Source: Galdieria partita
Lineage: Eukaryota; Rhodophyta; Bangiophyceae; Galdieriales; Galdieriaceae
Reading direction: 5' to 3'
Length of the DNA stretch: 64,000 nucleotides
NCBI GenBank assembly: GCA_025991245.1
Contig: BQMJ01000078.1
Location: 1 to 64,000, forward strand
Shown here: in pieces, positions 24,730 through 37,046 of the stretch
How positions within the stretch are numbered: the first letter of the stretch is position 1
Layout of the letters: each line of letters opens with the position of its first letter
Notes under the pieces: generated by a model
Databases searched by the model: none
The model's input: the letters and a program-made list of their open reading frames with translations, nothing else
What the model was told of the DNA's origin: nothing
Made by a program: the position numbers and the translations under genes

Positions 24730-27700
24730 TCATCTTTTTGCACGTTTTTGTGATAAATTCTTCTTCTCTTCTGGTCTGTTTCTTTTCATCGATTGTTGCA
24801 TTTGTTGAAGAAATTCTATTTGGGCTTGTTGAACAGAAGGATGAATAGGAAAAGGCATGTTCGTTTGGATATGATGATTGTTGATGAAGAAAGGAGCAGC
24901 ACTAGAGACATATGACATTGGTCCTGTACTTGGAGAAAGATTCTGCACGACTTGCGGATGGCCAGCAACGGTACTTGTAGGAATATTTGCGTCAAGAACA
25001 AAATGCTGAGTGTTGATCCCCGATGGCTGCCAGTTTCTTTGGGTGGAAATGGAACTCTCGCCTTTACGCGATCCTCTATTCCAATTGTCTTCCTTAGATT
25101 GCCTATCAGATATCATTTTCTTTGCCAAAAATCCCAAAGGACCAAACCACGCTGCCTTCCATCCTGTTTGACCATCCGTAATGGAATACTTTTCACGTTG
25201 TTCCAATTGAGGCAATGGATAAGTAGCGTTCGGTAACACTCGAGGTAAATGTTCTTGTTTCATGGCTGGTAAATAGTAGTAAGCCTAGAATAGGTTAAAA
25301 TAAATTCTTTACACAACAAAACCTTTTACCTGAATGACATGAGAATTAGTCGTGTCCATTCGTGTCAATCTACCAAACAAATTCAATTGGACTCGAATTT
25401 TCTCCGATGCTGCTGCTATACTAGCACGATGACTAGAATCTTTTGGAACAGATAGCTGAGAAATAAATTCACCCAATAAAGTGTTCCTATTGGTGGCTAA
25501 GATAGTCTCTCCAATGGAATTGCGTTGTTTCTCTTCCAATGTCAAGTTTTCTTCTGCGTTTCGCACGGCATTCTAAGAAATATGTTGAGATAAAGCCAAA
25601 ATTTCCTTTAACAACAACAATATTACCTCTAATAATGATGCATCTACAAAAGGTAAGAGAGCAACTCCCTGCCAAACGAAACGTTTTCCTTCCAAATCAA
25701 TAGCAAAATCATCGGGATAAAATGGCTTCAATTCTGAGTGAGGATCTACCATCAGTTTGGTCAAACATTCTGGTAACACATCCTTGGCACTTGAAGGTGG
25801 CAATACTGCCATTAACTGTTCAAGTGGTTTAAATGGTTTTCCTCTTTCATACTGAACACTAGAGTAATACATTCATGAGAACAAAATTTGTCTCGTTGCA
25901 GAGATGTAATCCCACCTTTCTGCTTCAAAGGGACAAGCAGCCAAATCACTTGCAAAAGGGGCGTAGTGATAAGGAAAATACCTAATGTATGATGGTAAGA
26001 TATGTAAAAAGGAGAAATGCGAGTAACGAACCATGTCCAACTAACACATCCACGATAATAATAACGCATCACCCACAATAAGCCTTCAAAATACTTGTAA
26101 GCCAACTCTTCTCTCTTTCGTTCTGTTGTTTCCGACTGAGAACTCCAATGGAATTTGCTTTCGTAATATCTTTCTTTCCAGCCTTGTTCTCCCAGGCGAA
26201 CAGTATCTTCGACGGAATCAACGACTTTCTTCTTATATAAACGTTCTTTCAACTCCTTTTCAAACTGCTCCTTGACTTGCTGATCACTCAATTCTAAAAT
26301 GTATTCAACTTGGGAAAGTTCCTGTTCCTCCTGTTCCTCCTCCTCCTCCTCTTCTTCTTCAACAATATCATCAAGTACTACTTTCTCTGACGTAGACTGA
26401 TCGACATTGACATTATCTATACTTTCGTTAGTACAACTTGATTGTTCTGTGGAATTCAAAGTATTTAAGCGCTTCTTCAAAGACTCTGCTACAGCAAAGT
26501 TTTGTGCATTGTCGAATTCCTTCAAGTTTTCCTCAACTTTCTTATTTTCAGAAACCTTGTACAAGCTTGAGCAAACAACCATGATTAAATAACTTCCCGA
26601 CAATTACCTCTTGAGTCCTCGACAACTTTCTCGTGTCATTTTGTGTCTAAGTTACGGTTCTTTATCTAACTCTTATTATTAAAGCAATATGACTCACCTC
26701 TGAATGTTTATTTTCTGTTTCTCGTTCTTCTTGTTGTCTTTGCTTCCTTTCTTCTTCCCACTTGCGCTTTTGAAAAATATACTCCTCAGTAGCCGCCAAC
26801 TCGTTCAAAAAAAGGCGCACTCTTCCAAAATGTATTTCTCCTTTTTCATCCGATAGATATCCAATCCGAGGAACTAACTTTTTATACAATTCTATCAAAT
26901 AATCGATAGCACCTTCACGGATATCCAAACTTGGCAAATGTGGTAAAAAGTCGTTTCCTACAAAGAAACAAAGAAATACAAAATCGTCAATTACTCTTTC
27001 CAAGTCAAACTCCAGTTTTTGAGGTCTTGATGAGGACTCCATTTCAAAGCCAATTTCTAACGGTTCCATAAACTCTGCTTCCAAGCACTCTCGTAACACA
27101 TCGATACTCAATAGCTGAAAGGAATTCCTTGCACCTGTTGCTGCGGCATTTTGAATTCCACTGTTTTCTTCGTTCTTGGAATCCTGTGCTTCCAAAGACA
27201 TCATCTTTCGATCACTTTGTTGTGGTGAAGGAAATACACGCTCACGAAGTACGTAAAAGTTTAATTCATGTGTTGCCAATGCCAACATAATCAAGTCGGC
27301 ATCTAAACCATACAATACGTGAGAAGTGTTTGGGTCATAATCTTCTTGAGCCCTTTGCGTTCGAATAAATTCTGCTATTTTATGTTCTCCTTCTCCAGGA
27401 ACAGATGCATCCGAATAAATAATTGAAATTCTGTTATAAGCAGGATCATGCGCTACTCTGTCTTCAATGAATTTCTTGAGTGCTTCAGATAGATTCATCA
27501 TAAAAGGTGTTCCAGGTGTAATCACGTTAGAGTCAAAAGGTTTCCTATTAGGATCACACTCCGGCACTCGAAGGCCTTGCTTTTTCCATTCTTCACGAAT
27601 CCTAAAACAAATAATGACCATTTGTCTTGGTGCTAGGAACAATACTAACCTAAGCATTTCCTTATGCTTTTCTTCAGCTTCTTTTGCAGCTCGAAAACGA

Positions 27701-28112
27701 CGAGAACGTTGTTGATTGATTTTTGCTCTTGGTGCCACGCCATCTACCGCAAGGTAAAGAAGTTTCCGTGGCCTTATCATATATATCAGGCGGTCGATGT
27801 AGCGAAATACTTCTTCGAACATTTCCTCCTCCTTAAGATTGGATAATAAATTCAACCATGGAATAACGACAAACTTGCGAAACTTACTGTAGTGGGAGGT
27901 GGTCTGTCTTCTGGATGAGTACAAGGGTGAATAATACCATTCATATCCAAGTAAAGGTTATCAAACTCTCTGCCGTTAGGGTTGGGCTCTGTAGGGTCAA
28001 TACTAATAAAGTCCCCTTGTTGTTGGTCATATGGACCAACCAACTCTATCACGTCACGAAGTACTTTGGGATACTTCAAACTCAGCCAACGAAAAAAAGC
28101 GGGAACTCCCAT
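24730..28112 (-). CDS. XRN2: 5'-3' exoribonuclease 2 (XRN2/RAT1)
   Basis: Nine exons, from the start: 28112-27888, 27831-27650, 27601-26698, 26646-26608, 26555-26032, 25981-25916, 25858-25627, 25572-25330 and 25284-24730, encoding 989 residues. I start at the Met of [10 protein letters not shown], the family's invariant N-terminus, not at the longer open frame. Catalytic-domain landmarks are all visible: [75 protein letters not shown]. The C-terminal half has [25 protein letters not shown] and [15 protein letters not shown]. An acidic linker precedes that half. The tail is basic (KRAKR end), suiting a nuclear enzyme. Nuclear XRN2 degrades uncapped RNA and promotes termination of RNA polymerase II. 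Exons 4 (39 nt) and 6 (66 nt) are very short. Confidence 0.92.
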
Positions 28113-28181
28113 AAGTATTGACAATGCCCGAATCACATAAAAGCAATTCGCTCTCACTCTCTTCCTATGAATGACTCCCAT

Positions 28182-28701
28182 ACTCAGTCACCTCCAAAGT
28201 GTTCACTCGTATGATAAGCAACTAGGTTTTTGACTAGATACTGAAAGAAAATGAACAACTAAATCAATAACTAAGCTAGATTTATTGTCTATACAATAGC
28301 TACAGCTGGAAACGATTTCTAAAGAGGTATACGGTGAAGGTGTGAGTGTTTGTCATTACTTCTAAAAGTAGAGTTGACAACGACCTGGTGAGTTTGAAAT
28401 TGTCAAGGAAGATCAGAGCAACGTTTCATTTTACTGGAGTACTTCGTGCAAACTGAACAGAGCGATTTCGTTGCTTATGAGGAAGCCTTCTATATATGGT
28501 TGTTAGTTACCAAGGCAGTTCCAGAACATTCTTGAAACAAATACAGTACAAGGTTGTGTCTATGTAGTATTTGAACTGTTTCAAAACAGCTGAGTAGAAG
28601 ACTTTGAAGTTGGTTTCAAAGGAACCAAATAGAACATTATATTTCATAAAGAAAGAAAACCATATTTTACAGAAATTTTTCCAAGTGTTCATTGCTATTT
28701 T
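28182..28701. other. Intergenic between XRN2 start and the small KEN-box gene
   Basis: About 0.5 kb. It must contain the XRN2 promoter (minus strand) and the 3' region of the upstream minus-strand gene. No further gene or recognisable site was found. Confidence 0.4.
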
Positions 28702-29056
28702 CTACAGGAACATCTTATATTTAACAACACCAGCGTGTTCTCTAAGCAAAGAATCAACTGCTTTCCGTGTTGCTTTCCCCACCTCCCAATATCTTATTAT
28801 CGTACATTTCTGACAAGCGTTCTATTTACCTGAGCACTTAAGTAAATAAAAGAATAGAGAGTGATAAATACAAACATACGTTGTTCCGAATCGTATTGTA
28901 CGATATAGTTCGTAAAGGTACTCTTGTTGCTCCATTAGTAGTAAGAACAGGCGGAGTTGTGGCTGTGAAATATCTCTGATTACTTGCATACACTTGATAA
29001 CTGACGTTTGGGTGGATATTCTCCTTGTCTTTCTCGTAGTGGGATAAAGAAGTCAT
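28702..29056 (-). CDS. Small KEN-box/D-box protein, candidate APC/C substrate
   Basis: Proposed two-exon gene (29056-28880 and 28809-28702) encoding 94 residues; the 70-nt intron is longer than most neighbours. Seen: a KEN box (KENIHPN, about residues 11-17), a TTPPV phosphosite-like motif, and RVPLRTISYN, which fits a destruction box (R-x-x-L-x-x-I). The basic C-terminal half (RYWEVGKATRKAV, then LLREHAGVVKYK) resembles no domain I know. KEN plus D-box marks many proteins destroyed by the anaphase-promoting complex. Two E2F-like sites lie 110-140 bp upstream of the ATG, which fits S/G2/M expression. A securin-like or other mitotic regulator is possible but unproven. Alternative acceptors for the intron would give a shorter product ending soon after residue 59. 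Confidence 0.4.
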
Positions 29057-29166
29057 CTGAGTGCTCCAAAATAAAAAAGAACAGCAAATGCGACTGGTCA
29101 CACCAAGATCATATAAAGAGAGTGAAAAACGACGCGGGTAAGATTTTTTCCCGAGGTAAACGAGAA

Positions 29167-29195
29167 GGCGCCAAATGTACTTTTCACCCGCCAAA
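29167..29195 (-). promoter_or_regulatory. Twin E2F-like binding sites
   Basis: On the minus strand, TTTGGCGC (29175-29168) and TTTGGCGG (29195-29188) both match the E2F/DP consensus TTTSSCGC/G in the same orientation, spaced exactly 20 bp (about two helical turns). They sit upstream of the KEN-box gene's ATG at 29056. The local GC-rich patch stands out in an AT-rich intergenic region. No experiment is implied; the call rests on motif match and context. Confidence 0.6.
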
Positions 29196-29199
29196 TTTG

Positions 29200-30209
29200 T
29201 AGCCCGCGCACTGCAAATTCATCCAAGAGTATAACAAACGCTATAAGAAGGCTCAAGTCTTCATGATTCAGAAACCATCTTATGTAAAAGTGATCTGACT
29301 TTTTTATCGTTACTAAATATTTGGAAATACTTGTACTAGAAATAAACAGTTGTGCTATGACAATTGACCTGCTGCTTGTTTGAAATGAATAGACCATGCT
29401 TTCACGACGACTCTTTGTAAAAGCCATTCAGCTGTGCAACAGTATTTGCACTAGATTCCAAACTTTTGTCCTTTTCTGATTTCGCTGGGATTTATTCAGT
29501 GCTTTAAGTCATTTCGTATCGAAAAAACAACTTCTTGTGGTTGCTCATCAACAAAATGTGACAAGCTTTAGTGCCAGCTTTTGCATCCACTAAATTATCT
29601 CAAAACTTTAAGGGTTCGAAAATTTGCAGTACTAACAACTCATGTCATTCTATCTCCACAGGAATTTCCAATAAGAATCTAACTTGTGTTTCAAATACAA
29701 TTTCTTCTCATTGATCCGCACCTACCTAACTATTGCCAGACTCAACCTTTACATTATCACGTAAACGTGGATATTCTTCTTCTCCATACTCACACTAAGA
29801 AAAAGAAACTAAGAAAACAATTGAAGCTCAACTTAACCAAATCATAACAGCCATCCGCAACGAGGAATTGTCAGGTACTTAGGATTCCACAAATAAAACT
29901 TCGGAATCATTCCAGTTCTCTTCTTTTGGCTGCTACAAGATATGTATCGTTATCTTCACTTACCAATCTGTTGTTCTCAACGATTCGACGAAGACAAGAT
30001 ACTCTCCACGAAGACACTTCAAGTATCCATTCTAAATCAACAGGAAACTTGTCTAGACAACTTCAAAAGTTTCTCACCATAACTACTACTTGCGTTTCTG
30101 TCCTTTTAATCTAATCTCAGTCGACACTACGGCCGATAATCACCATTATTGGGCACTTGAGGATTCTCTCGTCGGCCTTCCGTTTGTTTTTTCAAAGAAT
30201 ACACATATC
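29200..30209. other. Intergenic, no supported gene
   Basis: About 1 kb between the KEN-box gene and TCTP. One minus-strand open frame (29427-29098) overlaps the E2F sites and has no recognisable product. A plus-strand frame near 29926-30114 also has no resemblance or splice continuation I could support. It presumably contains the TCTP promoter. Confidence 0.35.
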
Positions 30210-30816
30210 ATGTTGGTTTACAAAGATGCATTTACAGGCAAGTAATAATTCCCCTATCCTAGCCCTGTTCCAATGGTTTTCCATAGGCGACGAGGTTTGC
30301 TCGGACGCTATGAAAAACGTCCACGAGGAAGAAAACGGCTTAATCTTAGTGTGTGACTCTTACAACATCTCGAAAGGAGGAGAAGACTACGGTATTGAAG
30401 TTAATGATGATGAGGAAGGAGGAGGAGTGGGTGGAGCTGATAGCACTGTGGAGCAGGTGAATATTGTGGTGGAGTCGTTTGCTTTGCAACCATTTCCTAT
30501 CAGCAAGAAGGACTTTCAAGTAACTATCAAGCGTTATAGTAAAAGAGTAAAGGACTATTTGGAGAAGAATCAGCCCGACAGAGTGGAAAAATTTATGGAA
30601 GGAATGAAGTCGTGGTTACCGAAAATGCTGAAAGAATTTGATGACTACGAGTTGTAAGTATGGTAACGTTGTGAAATAGTGAGTGACTGTATTTTTAGTT
30701 ATATGGGTAAAAGTTGTGATCCTGAAGCGGGCCTAATTATGTCAAAGTATCAAGAGGAGGCCGTTTTTCCGACATTTTATTATATCAAAGATGGTTTGGT
30801 TGAAGAAAAATTTTGA
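30210..30816 (+). CDS. TCTP: Translationally controlled tumor protein (TCTP)
   Basis: Three exons (30210-30237, 30287-30653, 30699-30816), 170 residues, the normal TCTP length. The tiny first exon gives MLVYKDAFT and joins to GDEVCSD, the family's N-terminal signature. It is followed by the flexible acidic loop, then KKDFQVTIKRYSKRVKDYLEK and the conserved C-terminal FYMG.....GL...KY....PTFYYIKDGLVEEKF. TCTP is an abundant cytosolic protein linked to growth control, translation elongation and microtubule binding. Intron 1 has a GC donor (GCAAGT); the downstream GT would break the frame. The acidic loop carries a glycine-rich run (EEGGGVGG) longer than usual. Confidence 0.93.
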
Positions 30817-30979
30817 ATAAAAACATTTTTTGCAATCATAATCTAACAAAGTTTATTTCATCTTTGTGAGGAATTCACACTACATCAACGAGTGGTCACT
30901 CACAAAGACGTAAAATCAACAAATTACTCAAGTATTCTTCAAACTATATCACACTCTTTACATTGCCTCTTCCATACTT

Positions 30980-31672
30980 TCAGGCACTTTCTTGATGCAA
31001 GTCTGCACCTTTGGAGAGTACTTGATCCTTCTCCAACGAAGTTAGAACACGATAGTCTGCGACAGTAGGTATCCAGCCACCTGTTTCACCAACCCAATAG
31101 ATAAAGAATGCCAAGAACATATTAAAGAAGTATAGACACATATTACCCCATAACAGAGCTTCTACTGCGTTAACCTCCGTTCTGTTATTATGCAGGTTCA
31201 ACATTCCTGTAGAAGGCCTTGCGGCAGTAGCAACAATAGCACCAACCAACCACCAGGCCCAGAAGAAGAAGTTCACAGCACCTTCAATGTACCACAACTT
31301 TTGTTGCCATTTGAAGAAAATACCCAAGAAGCTGTAACAAAACTCAAAGAATGAAATAACCAAACCAATAGCAGCTACGGCAACAATATATTTACAATAC
31401 GAAGCAATTCCCTGCAGGTTCACTTCCAAAGAAGATTTGTATGCACAATATTCGTCAGCTGGTGGTACACTGTGTATCCAGATACCGTCAGAGTTTTTTC
31501 CCATAAGAGCTAATATGGTAATTGAGAAACCTACAACAAACTAAGTTCCCCATATTCGAACGTTTAAAGCTTGTACTTTACCCATAATGGTAAGGTAAAA
31601 CAACATCTTGATACTGAAGAGAGTTGCCACAGTGGCGTCTCCCATATACGCACCCAACACTCTCCTTGCCAT
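30980..31672 (-). CDS. Four-helix (MARVEL-like) membrane protein
   Basis: Two exons (31672-31582 and 31530-30980), 213 residues, ATG at 31672. Four hydrophobic segments are visible: about residues 18-40 (split by the intron), 69-92, 105-125 and 152-173. The loop between helices 1 and 2 is hydrophilic with two cysteines, and the C-terminal tail is short and polar. This tetraspan layout, with Trp-rich segments such as WYIEGAVNFFFWAWW in helix 3, resembles MARVEL-type vesicle-trafficking proteins. No specific family is recognised, so function is not assigned. Convergent with TCTP (164 bp between stops). Confidence 0.65.
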
Positions 31673-31959
31673 CTTGTTGAAACAGTTGCTTTATACCACA
31701 GCAAGTTTTCACTAAAACCTCAAAAGAAATAATGAAGAAAAAGCCGAAGTGGATCAGCTCTTTTAAAGGCCTTGGAAGCTTCCATGGAGCTCAATCATCG
31801 ATCAAATCCACCAATCACAAGCGACTTTGCAAATTCCAGAAAGGTATGCCCTTCCAGAGCAATACATTTGAACTTCTGGAGATTTTGTGTGTAACCACAA
31901 CGTTCTCTCTATTCAGGCCCTATTTTGCTACGAATCAATAGATAGGAAATAAAATGGGT
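31673..31959. other. Intergenic, nothing recognised
   Basis: Contains the upstream region of the four-helix membrane protein and ends at the edge of the inverted duplicate that follows. A plus-strand open frame (31732-31941) has no resemblance to anything known. Confidence 0.35.
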
Positions 31960-32345
31960 GTTCTTGAGAACTCACACTACTCATTTTTTTGGCTTGAGAA
32001 GCAACGAGGTCTGGAGATATCCAAGCACAAGGAGTGTTGGATATACACTTTTCTCCAGCCAAACTATTCTTTATATCTTGCCAGAGCACTTTCAAGGCAT
32101 TTTCATATTGCATGACATTCAACCATATAACAACTGTTTAATAAAGATTCTTCTGACCGATTGTCGGAAGTTTCATATGATATACAATTATCAATTTCTG
32201 TCGAGTTGTTTGAAAACATTCCACCAAAGCAATAACAAACAAGGCCTCAAGGATCTGTCCAAGAGACACCGAAGCATTTCCTGTTGTTCCACGGGTCGAT
32301 TTGAACTTTAAAAACTACAGAATTACAGATCATCTTTTGTAGCTT
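31960..32345 (-). pseudogene. Inverted duplicate of the ZIP/DDX20 intergenic region and DDX20 5' end
   Basis: Read on the minus strand, this segment matches about 41665-42045. It includes the start of the DDX20-like gene (shared MQYENALKVLWQDIKNSL and ISNTPCAWISPDL, with few changes) and its whole upstream region back to within about 10 bp of the ZIP start codon. Identity appears near 90% in the coding part and lower toward the ZIP side. The helicase fragment stops after about 50 codons and cannot make a helicase. The end that faces ZIP in the original faces the copper ATPase here, whose ATG is about 50 bp away. Probably a local inverted copy that supplied a promoter. Confidence 0.85.
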
Positions 32346-32393
32346 TGAGCTTCTAACTGTTTTGTTGTGAGAAACGTTGAGCAGACGTACAGG

Positions 32394-35300
32394 ATGGACC
32401 TAGCTTTGATAAAAATAGACGGTATGAAATGCAACGGTTGTGTTAAAAAGCTTAGAGACGTGTTGGAGCTGGTACCAGAAGTTCTCACCGTAGAAACGAT
32501 AGACTTGCAGACTAAGATGGCTATTGTTTGTACTCAACCTGGAATGGAGACGGGTATTTTAGAGTCGGCCATATCAAGGGCTTCAAAAAGGGTAGAAGAT
32601 ATCGAAATTGTTTCCTCCTGCTTTCCGTTGGAAAGCTTGGGTAGTACAAAGACCCTTCTTTTTCGAATAGAGCCTTTAAGTTGTTCTTCCTGTGTTAAAG
32701 CAGTGAAGTTCGCAGTCGAGAAATTTTCTGGACAACTTGTACATTCCAATATTGAGGAGAAAGTTGTTGTTGTAAGAATGCCAAGTGAAGTTGATACTGA
32801 AAAGTTTGTTACCAGAGTGGAGGAAGAAACTGGAAAACACGTTAAAAGTGTTTTAGAGTTGGGCCGTGGTCTATTGGGAAACAAGGCGAAAATTCATTCC
32901 GAGTCAATAAAAGAGCAGGAGCAAACTGCTGTATTCGAATATGTTGTCAAACTTGTTGACGAGATGACAGTGACTGAGTTGTGGGAAGACAGCATAAGTA
33001 ATGTGCTGGAGAGAAAACTTGGCATGACTAATATGCGTTTAGCCAATGAGTCGAGTCGAATATTATTTGCTGAGAGCGCAACAAAAGTGTATCTTGATGA
33101 TTGGAGTGAAACTATGAAAGAAGCAGGCGTAGATTTTGAATGGTTGCTTTGCTATCAAGACTTGGAAGAGCGTTCTGATATTTGTAGTTCGAAGAATGTT
33201 CGCACTGCTCATATTCGTTTGAGTCCTTTGATATCCTGTTCTTATTGTAGAGAGAAGATTGCATCATTGTTGAACAGTGCATCACAAGTGCGCAAGGTAG
33301 AATTCTCGGATAATCAGCATGGCACATCTTTTACTGTAGAATTGGAATCTATCTGGGGCATTCAGTCCTTGGAGAAAGTTTTCAATGTTTTTAGCAGAAT
33401 ATGGATCCCACTGGAAGCGAAATCCTTTTGCATGGACTCTTTTCAAGTTTTGCCAAGTTCTTCCATGGACGCCAAGGAGTTTGTAGTCGATTGCAGTAAT
33501 GTGGAAATAGGCAAACAAGACACATTGTCAGAAACAATTGCTTCTTTGCCTGGTGTTTTCTTTGTGCAAAAGAAACGTTCTGAAATGACAAGTCTTCGTT
33601 TTGTTTACATTCAAAGTATTGTATCAGAGTCTGAAATACTAGAAAAGATTGCGTCTCTTGGATTCAGAATAGACCTCTCAAGCAACTGCAATATCTTGAG
33701 TTTTGTTTCAGATGTCGATTCAAAGAATGATGCCACAGTGGGAACATTGAAGAAGATGAGAAAGTACAACTGTGGCTGTATGAAACCCAACTGCTGCTGC
33801 TTATCTCTTCCTTTATCGGAAACGGAGGATAACTCAAGTGAAGCTTTGTCATTCACAGAAGTTGTTTTTAAAGATTCCGGTTCACCAAGAGCAGTGGATG
33901 AACTTGCAACCTATCTGTCTTGCCGTTCGTGTCATTTCAACAAAGAGAAGAATAACCATTGCAAAACAAAGCTGAAAATGGATAAAGAGGAAATTGTAGC
34001 CTGCACAGATAATCATCGTCCAGTTTTTACATCATCTACTTGTGCGCCACAATCTTCTCAAGATCAGGTAAGAAGAATCATTACATACTTGTTAACGATA
34101 AATGTTACATGGTAGCAGGGTGAGAAGAAGATTACCAAATTATCGATAAAAGTTTCGGGTATGTCTTGTGCTTCTTGTGTAGGTGCTATCGAGAACTGTT
34201 TAAAGCAGTATGATGGAATCGTAAATGTTTCAATTGGTCTTATCACTTCAATGGCTCATGTCGAATTCATTGAAGACAAGATTTCTCCAGAGGAAATTCA
34301 GAGAGCCATCGAATCTCTGGGCTATGAAGCTTCATCACCAAGAGTGATTGATACAGAACAGGACTCAGAAGATCTTTTACTGGGAATTCAAGTTGCAAAT
34401 AGCTCCATTGCTGATAGTATTTGTCAGGTTCTTAAAGAACAACCTGAAGTTGAACGTCTCAATAAGGAACCTGTTAATGATGCTGTGGAATCAACATCAC
34501 TAGCACAGCGTTTTCCCTTTTCTTTGTTCTGTTTGCAGTCCAAGAGGCAGTCCTATCGAATAACTGTGTACTTGGACGAAAGCGAAGTGATGAAATGGAG
34601 AATGATAGGCGATGTTAAAGTCAGAAATGGCCAACATATCAATCCCAAAATAAGACTTGTACAATTGCTTCGTGATTATAATTTTGAGTTTTCTGTAGTG
34701 AATGGAAATTCAAGCAAGCCTGCTCGTCATTCTCAACTCAGAGAAAGGTTAGAGATGGAAGCAAATCAGTTGTTGTTGCGTTGTATTGTTTCTGCCATTT
34801 TCACTATCCCTATTATGATATTTAGTTTTGGTCTCTCAAGTGATGTTCATGACGTCAATTCAGTTTTAGGACATTCTCAAATAACTGTGGCGTTTTTAGT
34901 GGAATGGATATTAGCAACCTTTGTTCAGTCGATTGGAGGATATCCTTTCTACCGAGGAAGTTATTTTGCTATTTTTCGGAGTCATCGACCCAATATGGAT
35001 GTGTTGATAGCATTGGCAACATCAACTATTTATATTTACTCAGTCGCATCCCTCATCTATTACTCAGTTGTCAATCAATCTGCCCGCGATATAGACTTCG
35101 ATTCCAGTTCGATGTTAATTACTATTATTACCTTGGGTAAATGGTTAGAAGCTATTGCAAAAAAGAACTCTGCAAAGGGTTTTGAAATTTTTGATGAACT
35201 TGCTCCTAAAGATGTTACTGTTGTTTTCAAAGATGAGAATGAAGAATTCGTGGAGATCCAAACAGTAAGTCCGGAACTTGTAATGATTGGTGACCTTATC

Positions 35301-36996
35301 AAAGTTTCGCCTGGAGAGCGTTTTGCAGTGGATGGAATAGTGGAGGCTGGTGAAGGCAGTGTAGATGAGTCGGTATGTTTTACTCTGTAACCTTTTGGTT
35401 TCTTTTACAAGTTGTATAGGCAATTACTGGAGAATCATTGCCAGTTCAAAAGCGAGCAGGAGATACTGTTTTTAGTGGAACTTCAAATGGAAATAGTATT
35501 CTTTATGTGAGAACGACTGCAAGTGGTTCTCATAGCACAGTATCGCAAATACTTGAGCTCGTAGAAAATGCTCAAAATTCACACGCTCCCATTGAGAGCA
35601 TTGCTGATACAATATCTGCATATTTTGTGATGTGGATTGTCACTATTGCAATCCTTGTATTTCTTATTTGGACATTAGTAACTGAGGAAGGGTATGTTAT
35701 ATAGATTGAGAATAGTGTTGATTGCAGTACTAACCTTTAACAAGCGCTGTTCCGAGCTCTTGGTATGATCACCAGAGTCCTATTATCTTCAGTTTGATAT
35801 TTTCAGTATCCGTAGTTGCAGTGGCCTGTCCATGTGCACTGGGATTGGCTACGCCTGCAGCATTTATGACAGCATCTAGTGTTGCCGTTCGGTATGGAAT
35901 ATTATTAAAGGAAAGTGCCGCGGTACAACATTTATATAGTGCAGCATGCATTGTTTTCGATAAGACAGGAACCTTAACATATGGAAAGCCGAGAGTCTCA
36001 CAAATTCAGCAACTTAATGTACTTGCAGGTCTCGACTTGGACAAGATTGTGGCTTTCGTTGCACAGATAGAGAGCCATTCGGACCATCCTTATGCAAGTG
36101 CTATTGTTCGTTATGCTGAGGAAGAACGAGGTTTAGAGGTTTCTAAGCAAGTCCAATCTTTCGAACAGAAACCAGGCTATGGTGTAGAAAGTATTGTTTC
36201 AAATCATGAGATATTTGTAGGGAATTTGAACTGGATAATTTCTAAATGTTGTTCATCACAAGACAGAAAGGAAGAGGAATTGTTCAGCAGCGAACAACGA
36301 CAAGTTCTTCGTGAGTGGATGGAAGATGGAAGTAGTGTGGTAGTTGCAGCGATAGATTACGTTCCTTGCATTGCATTTCGTGTTCACGATGAAGTAAGAC
36401 CGGAAGCCAAACAAGTTGTTTCCTTTTTTAGAGAAAAGAACAATATGGAATGTTGGTTAGTAACTGGTGATAATGACAGCACTGCATTTTCCGTAGCCAA
36501 AGCTGTTGGGATTCCAATAGAGAAGGTCGTTTCGCAAGCACTACCTGGCGATAAAGTGAAAGCAGTAGAAAGCTTATTAGAGAAATATCGAAATTTACCA
36601 GAAAAACATGCCATTTTCAAGCCTCGAATCGTTTTTGTCGGGGATGGAGTCAACGATGGTCCTGCATTGGCAGTGGCAGATGTTGGTGTTGCTATGGGTT
36701 CCAAGAATCAGTTGGCAGCTGGAGCAGCTCGTGTTATTGTGATGAACGACAATCTTGTTGGACTTGTTACTCTTTTTGACCTTTCTAGAGTTACATTTCG
36801 CCGAATCCTTCTCAACTACTTTTGGGCATTGGCTTACAATGTTGTCTTTGTTCCAGGAGCTGCTGGGGCGATATTTCCTGTTATTCGAAAACAAATGCCT
36901 CCTTGGTTTGCTGCGATTTTAATGGCTTCTAGTTCTCTTACTGTATCTTTATCTTCACTTTTGTTGAGGTTCTATCGTCCGTCGAACAAGGAATAA
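32394..36996 (+). CDS. Copper-transporting P1B-type ATPase with long HMA-domain N-terminus
   Basis: Four exons (32394-34067, 34119-35372, 35420-35691, 35745-36996), 1483 residues, in the size range of animal ATP7A/B. The ATG at 32394 opens directly into HMA domain 1 (GMKCNGC, residues 10-16). Further HMA-like motifs are LSCSSC (about 102) and ISCSYC (about 285), a Cys cluster CGCMKPNCCC (about 470) and a canonical GMSCASC near 570. Other repeats have lost the CxxC. The core has the CPC ion-binding motif in VACPCALGLATP (about 1095-1097), phosphorylation site DKTGT (about 1139), SDHPYAS nucleotide-binding HP motif, and GDGVNDGPALAVADVG. CPC plus HMA points to Cu(I)/Ag(I) export or loading of copper enzymes in the secretory pathway. 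Upstream lies the inverted duplicate of the ZIP promoter region. Confidence 0.92.
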
Positions 36997-37046
36997 AAAA
37001 TTCTGTGATTTTTCGGTTGTCATTGATTGATTGATTCGTCTCCAAA

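Noticed and set aside
26330-26375. Run of GAG/GAA-type triplets in XRN2
   Set aside because: Simple acidic linker encoded within a confirmed exon, not an independent repeat element.
28113-28181. Upstream Met for XRN2
   Set aside because: The family N-terminus [10 protein letters not shown] begins exactly at 28112; the upstream part has no counterpart in the family.
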